9,574 bases of DNA. Origin: Pseudomonas sp. Lineage in GTDB: Bacteria; Pseudomonadota; Gammaproteobacteria; Pseudomonadales; Pseudomonadaceae. Position numbers and translations under genes: made by a program. The stretch is taken from contig JAPLSD010000571.1 of NCBI GenBank assembly GCA_026398835.1, forward strand, positions 1-9,574, written 5' to 3'. The notes beneath the pieces were generated by a model. The model saw only the letters and a program-made list of their open reading frames with translations. It made no database searches and was not told the DNA's origin. Positions 5,305-9,574 of this stretch are shown piece after piece; position 1 is the first letter of the stretch; each line of letters begins with the position of its first letter.

Positions 5305-5931
5305 ATGACCGAGCAACAACGCCTGGAACTCGAAGCCGCCGCCTTCCGCCGCCTGGTCGCGCACCTGGACAGCCGCAAGGATGTGCAAAACATCGACCTG
5401 ATGAACCTTGCCGGTTTCTGCCGTAACTGCCTGTCCAAGTGGTACAAGGCCGAGGCTGATGATCGCCAGATCGAGGTCAGCCTCGACGATGCCCGTGAAG
5501 TGGTTTACGGCATGCCGTACGCCGAGTGGAAAGCCCAATACCAGCAAGAAGCCAACGCCGAACAACAAGCGGCGTTTGCCAAAGGAAAAACGATGACTGA
5601 TCTGAACACCCTGCGCGCTAGCCTTAAAAGCGGCGAACATGCCTTCGCCGAGACCCTGGCGTTTATCGCCGCGGGCTACGATTACCAGCCACAGGCCTTC
5701 AACAACGGCGGCGTAGACAATGCTGCCGGGCAGAATGAAGGTTCGTGCAAGACCTTAGGCCTTGCGCTGCTGGAAGGCTTGAGCGACGAGGAAGCCTTGC
5801 TGGCATTCGGCGAGCATTACCGCTCGGTACTGGCCACACCAGAGGGCAGCGACCACGGCAATATCCGCGCGTTGATTGCTCATGGTTTAGCGGGTGTGAA
5901 GTTCGAAACACAGCCCCTGAAACGCCGCTGA
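5305..5931 (+). CDS. DUF1244-HopJ fusion protein (probably two genes joined by a one-base change)
   Basis: The 208-residue frame contains two families usually seen as separate proteins of about 100 residues. Residues 1-95 are a DUF1244 domain with the hallmark D-V-Q-N-I-D-L-M-N-L-A-G-F-C-R-N-C-L-S-K-W-Y; Cys39 and Cys42 sit in C-R-N-C. Residues 97-208 are a HopJ-family domain with F-N-N-G-G-V-D-N-A-A-G-Q-N-E-G-S-C-K, E-A-L-L-A-F-G-E-H-Y-R and D-H-G-N-I-R-A-L. Met97 is preceded by its own Shine-Dalgarno (AGGA, 5583-5586, 6 bases upstream). HopJ is named after a Pseudomonas type III effector, but the family is widespread in bacteria without such a role, and no secretion genes are near. Neither family has a well-established biochemical function. 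It lies 68 bases after folX, beyond a terminator. Only a weak ribosome binding site precedes 5305. Confidence 0.85.
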   Translation: MTEQQRLELEAAAFRRLVAHLDSRKDVQNIDLMNLAGFCRNCLSKWYKAEADDRQIEVSLDDAREVVYGMPYAEWKAQYQQEANAEQQAAFAKGKTMTDLNTLRASLKSGEHAFAETLAFIAAGYDYQPQAFNNGGVDNAAGQNEGSCKTLGLALLEGLSDEEALLAFGEHYRSVLATPEGSDHGNIRALIAHGLAGVKFETQPLKRR

Positions 5932-5943
5932 TTCAAGATGGAT

Positions 5944-5974
5944 GATCGTTCCCTCGCTCTGCGTGGGAACGATC
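5944..5974. repeat. Pseudomonas intergenic palindromic repeat
   Basis: GATCGTTCCC (5944-5953) and GGGAACGATC (5965-5974) are perfect complements. After one T-T mismatch the stem continues as CGC/GCG around a TCT loop. This is a variant of a repeat built on the core GATCGTTCCCACGCTC that I recall as common in intergenic regions of P. fluorescens and P. syringae genomes. It sits 12 bases after the HopJ stop and 14 bases before a terminator. Confidence 0.7.
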
Positions 5975-5987
5975 AAGTTGCAGGCAT

Positions 5988-6016
5988 AAAAAAACCGGCT
6001 TTCGCCGGTTTTTTTT
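5988..6016. terminator. Bidirectional intrinsic terminator between hopJ-type gene and trxB
   Basis: A run of seven A, CCGGC (5995-5999), a TTTC loop, GCCGG (6004-6008) and eight T form a textbook symmetrical terminator, whose A and T runs can extend the stem. It serves the plus-strand DUF1244-HopJ gene and the minus-strand trxB, whose stop codon is 12 bases to the right. Confidence 0.93.
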
Positions 6017-6028
6017 ATTTCATCAGAC

Positions 6029-7295
<1,267 letters not shown>

Positions 7296-8081
7296 ATGCC
7301 CGCCCCCGTTCTGTCTGGCCCGCAATACCTGCGCGAAGGCCTGAAGCTGGTGCTCAGCCCAGGCCTGCGCTTGTTCGTCCTGTTGCCGCTGGCGATCAAC
7401 CTGGTGCTGTTCGTCGGATTGATCTACCTGGCCGGCCATCAGTTCAGCCAATGGGTCGATACCTTGATGCCATCACTGCCGGATTGGCTGAGTTTCCTCA
7501 GCTACATCCTCTGGCCGCTGTTCGTCGTACTGGTGGTGCTGATGGTGTTTTTTACCTTCACCATGCTGGCCAACTTCATCGCCGCACCGTTCAACGGTTT
7601 TCTCGCGGAGAAAGTCGAAGTGGTGGTGCGCGGCACCGATGAATTCCCGACGTTCAGCTGGGGCGAGCTGATCGCCATGGTCCCACGCACCTTCGCCCGG
7701 GAAATGCGCAAGCTCGGTTATTTCCTGCCGCGGGCCATTGGCCTGTTCATCCTCTCGTTCATCCCCATGGTCAACCTGATCGCCGCGCCGCTGTGGCTGC
7801 TGTTCGGGGTGTGGATGATGGCGATCCAATACATCGACTACCCAGCGGACAACCACAAAATGAGCTGGCAAGACATGCTCGCCTGGCTGCGGCAAAAGCG
7901 CTGGCAGAGCATGAGCTTTGGCGGGATTGTTTATCTGGCGCTGCTGATTCCGGTGGTCAATATCCTGATGATGCCGGCGGCAGTGGCTGGCGCGACGTTG
8001 TTTTGGGTGCGCGAGCGCGGGGCAGAAAATCTGGTGGCCAGGCAAGGTTCACCCACTGTCACAAATCCATCATCGCGATGA
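7296..8081 (+). CDS. cysZ: Sulfate transporter CysZ
   Basis: The 261-residue inner-membrane protein matches CysZ, a sulfate channel/transporter feeding cysteine synthesis. Typical features are the N-terminal [10 protein letters not shown] amphipathic stretch, hydrophobic segments near 25-46, 66-96, 144-180 and 208-236, the conserved [12 protein letters not shown] motif (96-107), and [10 protein letters not shown] (178-187). Length fits the family (about 250 residues). AAGGA lies 7 bases before the ATG. It is divergent from trxB. The damaged glycosyltransferase follows immediately (13-37 bases depending on its start), so the two were probably co-transcribed. Confidence 0.93.
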   Translation: MPAPVLSGPQYLREGLKLVLSPGLRLFVLLPLAINLVLFVGLIYLAGHQFSQWVDTLMPSLPDWLSFLSYILWPLFVVLVVLMVFFTFTMLANFIAAPFNGFLAEKVEVVVRGTDEFPTFSWGELIAMVPRTFAREMRKLGYFLPRAIGLFILSFIPMVNLIAAPLWLLFGVWMMAIQYIDYPADNHKMSWQDMLAWLRQKRWQSMSFGGIVYLALLIPVVNILMMPAAVAGATLFWVRERGAENLVARQGSPTVTNPSSR

Positions 8082-8092
8082 CACAGTGACGA

Positions 8093-8120
8093 CATGGCCT
8101 CAGCCGACACTGAGGTCATG
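8093..8120 (+). promoter_or_regulatory. Hairpin sequestering the glycosyltransferase start
   Basis: The bases 8093-8103 pair with 8110-8120 in RNA as an 11-bp stem (ten Watson-Crick pairs and one G-U) with a CCGACA loop. Both possible ATG starts of the glycosyltransferase (8094 and 8118) lie in the arms, and so does its GAGG, so translation may be reduced or coupled to ribosomes arriving from cysZ. There is no T run, so it is not a typical terminator. Confidence 0.45.
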
Positions 8121-9306
8121 ACGACAGCTCTGCGTATTACCCTGATTACCGAAACCTTCCCTCCGGAAATCAACGGCGTGGCCAATACCCTTGGCCGCTT
8201 TTGCGATGGATTGCGCGCACGTGGGCAAACCGAGTGACGAGCACCTGCTGCTCTGTCGAGGTTGGCCGCTACCCGGCTACCCCGGCCTGCAATGGGGGCA
8301 TTCCTCGATGCACAAATTGCTGCGCCGCTGGAAGCGCCAGCGTCCCGATGTGTTGTACATCGCCACCGAAGGTCCGCTGGGCTTGTCTGCACTGCGGGCC
8401 GCTCGACGCTTGGGCATCTCGGTAGTCAGTGGCTTTCATACCAATTTCCAGCAGTACTCCAACCAGTACGGCCTGAGCCTGTTGACCCGGTTACTGACCC
8501 ATTATCTGCGCTGGTTTCATAACCGCTCTAAATTGACTCTGGTGCCCAGCGCCAGCCAGCGCATGGAGCTGGAGCGTCGGCACTTCGAACGCCTGGCGTT
8601 GCTTTCTCGTGGCGTGGACAGCCAGCTGTTTCACCCGGCCAAGCGCCTGAATGCATTGAGAGAAACCTGGGGCCTGGATGAGGATGATATTGCCGTCATC
8701 CACGTAGGACGCCTCGCGTCGGAGAAAAACCTCGGATTGCTCAAGCGCACCTTTACGTCCTTGCAGACAACTTATCCACAGCGACGGATGAAATTGATCG
8801 TGGTCGGTGATGGGCCGCAACGCACAGCACTGGAGAAGGAAGTGCCTGAAGGGATTTTCTGCGGTTCGCAACGCGGGGAAGCATTAGCCAGCCACTATGC
8901 GTCGGGGGATCTGTTTCTGTTTCCAAGCTTGACCGAAACCTTCGGCAACGTGGTACTCGAAGCCCTGGCGTCCGGATTGGGCGTGGTGGCTTACGATCAA
9001 GCGGCGGCGGCCCAGCACATTCGCCATGGTTACAACGGCGTATTGGCCATGCCCGGCGACGAAGACGCGTTCTGCGATGCCGCGTGTTGGTTGCTGGAGG
9101 AGCGGGAAAATCTGCGTCGGGTACGACTCAATGCCCGCCAGCATGCCAGCCGACAAGGCTGGGCTGCGGTCATTGAGCAGTTTGAAGGTCAATTGCGTGG
9201 GGCCTGCCAGGAAGAGCAAGTGGCCGGTGGCGAGGGAGCTTGCTCCCTCGCCACAGCGTCACTCCTGCCAGCGCTTAAACCAGACTCATCAACGCATCAC
9301 GACTGA
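8118..9306 (+). pseudogene. GT4-family glycosyltransferase, frameshifted by an N-terminal deletion
   Basis: From ATG 8118 the sequence encodes the classic GT4 start R-I-T-L-I-T-E-T-F-P-P-E-I-N-G-V-A-N-T-L, but the frame ends at TGA 8235-8237 after 39 residues. The rest of the enzyme continues in another frame from about 8224 (P-S-D-E-H-L-L-L) to 9306, including V-S-G-F-H-T-N-F, H-V-G-R-L, V-V-G-D-G-P and the E-x7-E donor motif (E-T-F-G-N-V-V-L-E, 8935-8961). The usual segment after R-A-R-G, resembling x-V-x-L-V-R-P, is missing, which points to a deletion of 3n+2 bases and not a single-base slip. An in-frame ATG at 8094 is an alternative start. The C terminus runs through a REP palindrome and overlaps the convergent oxidoreductase gene by 32 bases. 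A TTG at 8191 could give a 371-residue product lacking the first Rossmann strand; it is unlikely to work. Confidence 0.8.
9227..9254. repeat. REP-type palindrome inside the glycosyltransferase 3' end
   Basis: GTGGCGAGGGAGC (9227-9239) and GCTCCCTCGCCAC (9242-9254) are perfect 13-base complements around TT. This is the palindrome family I recall as highly repeated in P. fluorescens-group genomes (core GGCGAGGGAGCTTGCTCCC). It lies 21 bases before the stop codon of the convergent oxidoreductase gene and is read through by the glycosyltransferase frame. Confidence 0.88.
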
Positions 9307-9574
9307 ATGGCAGGATGTCCTGCTCGCGGCCTTCACGCACCTTCAGCGCCCAGTCCGGGTCGACCAACAGCGCTCGGCCGACGGCCACCAGATCGAACTC
9401 ATCGTTGTTCAGACGCTCCAGCAATTTTTCCAGGCTGGCCGGTTGCGCGACTTTGTCGGTGTTGACCATGAACTGCAGGAACTCGCCATCCAGGCCAACG
9501 CTGCCTACCGTGATGGTCGGTTTGCCCGTGAGCTTGCGGGTCCAGCCGGCCAGGTTCAGCTCGGAACCGTCAAA
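9275..9574 (-). CDS. NADH:flavin oxidoreductase / Old Yellow Enzyme family (partial, C-terminal 99 residues)
   Basis: The minus-strand frame enters from the right edge and ends with TAA at 9275-9277. It encodes the last beta strands of the FMN-binding TIM barrel: P-T-I-T-V-G-S-V-G-L, then F-D-L-V-A-V-G-R-A-L-L-V-D-P-D-W, the FMN-phosphate-binding segment shared by OYE-like enzymes. A short C-terminal tail with an F-S-R-D-A-L-M-S-L-V end follows. The active-site half of the enzyme is outside the window, so the substrate cannot be judged. Its 3' end is overlapped by the extended glycosyltransferase frame. Confidence 0.88.
   Translation of the reverse strand, partial: FDGSELNLAGWTRKLTGKPTITVGSVGLDGEFLQFMVNTDKVAQPASLEKLLERLNNDEFDLVAVGRALLVDPDWALKVREGREQDILPFSRDALMSLV

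Noticed and set aside
5689..5931. Type III secretion effector locus suggested by the HopJ domain
   Set aside because: HopJ-family proteins are widespread in non-pathogens; there is no hrp box, chaperone or secretion gene in the window.
7473..8045. A 190-codon His- and Gln-rich open frame on the minus strand opposite cysZ
   Set aside because: The odd composition is explained by reading hydrophobic cysZ codons in reverse; cysZ itself is clear.
8355..8360. TGTACA hexamer as a further LitR operator half-site
   Set aside because: It lies within glycosyltransferase coding sequence, and no upstream gene-control context exists there.

Overview
The window looks like a chromosomal stretch of a Pseudomonas from the fluorescens group. 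The grounds are the GC-rich codon use, close similarity of FolX, FolE, FolM and TrxB to pseudomonad proteins, a folM-folE-folX cluster like the one I recall from P. aeruginosa (around PA3437-PA3439), and two palindromes of the kind scattered through P. fluorescens genomes (5944-5974 and 9227-9254). No tRNA, rRNA, CRISPR array, insertion sequence or phage gene was seen.

Left part (1-2733): the 5' end of a class II aldolase/adducin-family gene on the minus strand, a minus-strand short-chain flavodoxin, a divergent gap with a possible tiny coiled-coil ORF, a plus-strand PilZ-like protein with a degenerate c-di-GMP motif, and, convergent with it, a minus-strand MerR regulator of the LitR/CarH type whose cobalamin-binding residues are largely missing.

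Centre (2734-5236): divergent from the regulator are a membrane-anchored ABM-fold protein and then folM-folE-folX, the tetrahydromonapterin pathway (FolE makes dihydroneopterin triphosphate from GTP, FolX epimerises it, FolM reduces dihydromonapterin). The 64-base gap before folM holds a near-consensus copy of the direct repeat reported for the P. putida light-responsive class II LitR protein PplR1, a 20-base near-palindrome and a perfect 9-bp inverted repeat. This points to a light-controlled pterin operon driven by the adjacent regulator; it is an inference but directly testable. A terminator follows folX.

Right part (5237-9574): a one-frame fusion of a DUF1244 protein and a HopJ-family protein that looks like two overlapping genes joined by a single-base change; a Pseudomonas repeat hairpin and a strong bidirectional terminator; trxB (minus); a 304-base divergent gap; cysZ (plus); a GT4 glycosyltransferase broken by a frameshifting deletion near its N terminus and extended at its C terminus through a REP palindrome; and the 3' end of an NADH:flavin oxidoreductase (minus). 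The rightmost genes look like ordinary core or near-core genes, with local damage in the glycosyltransferase.
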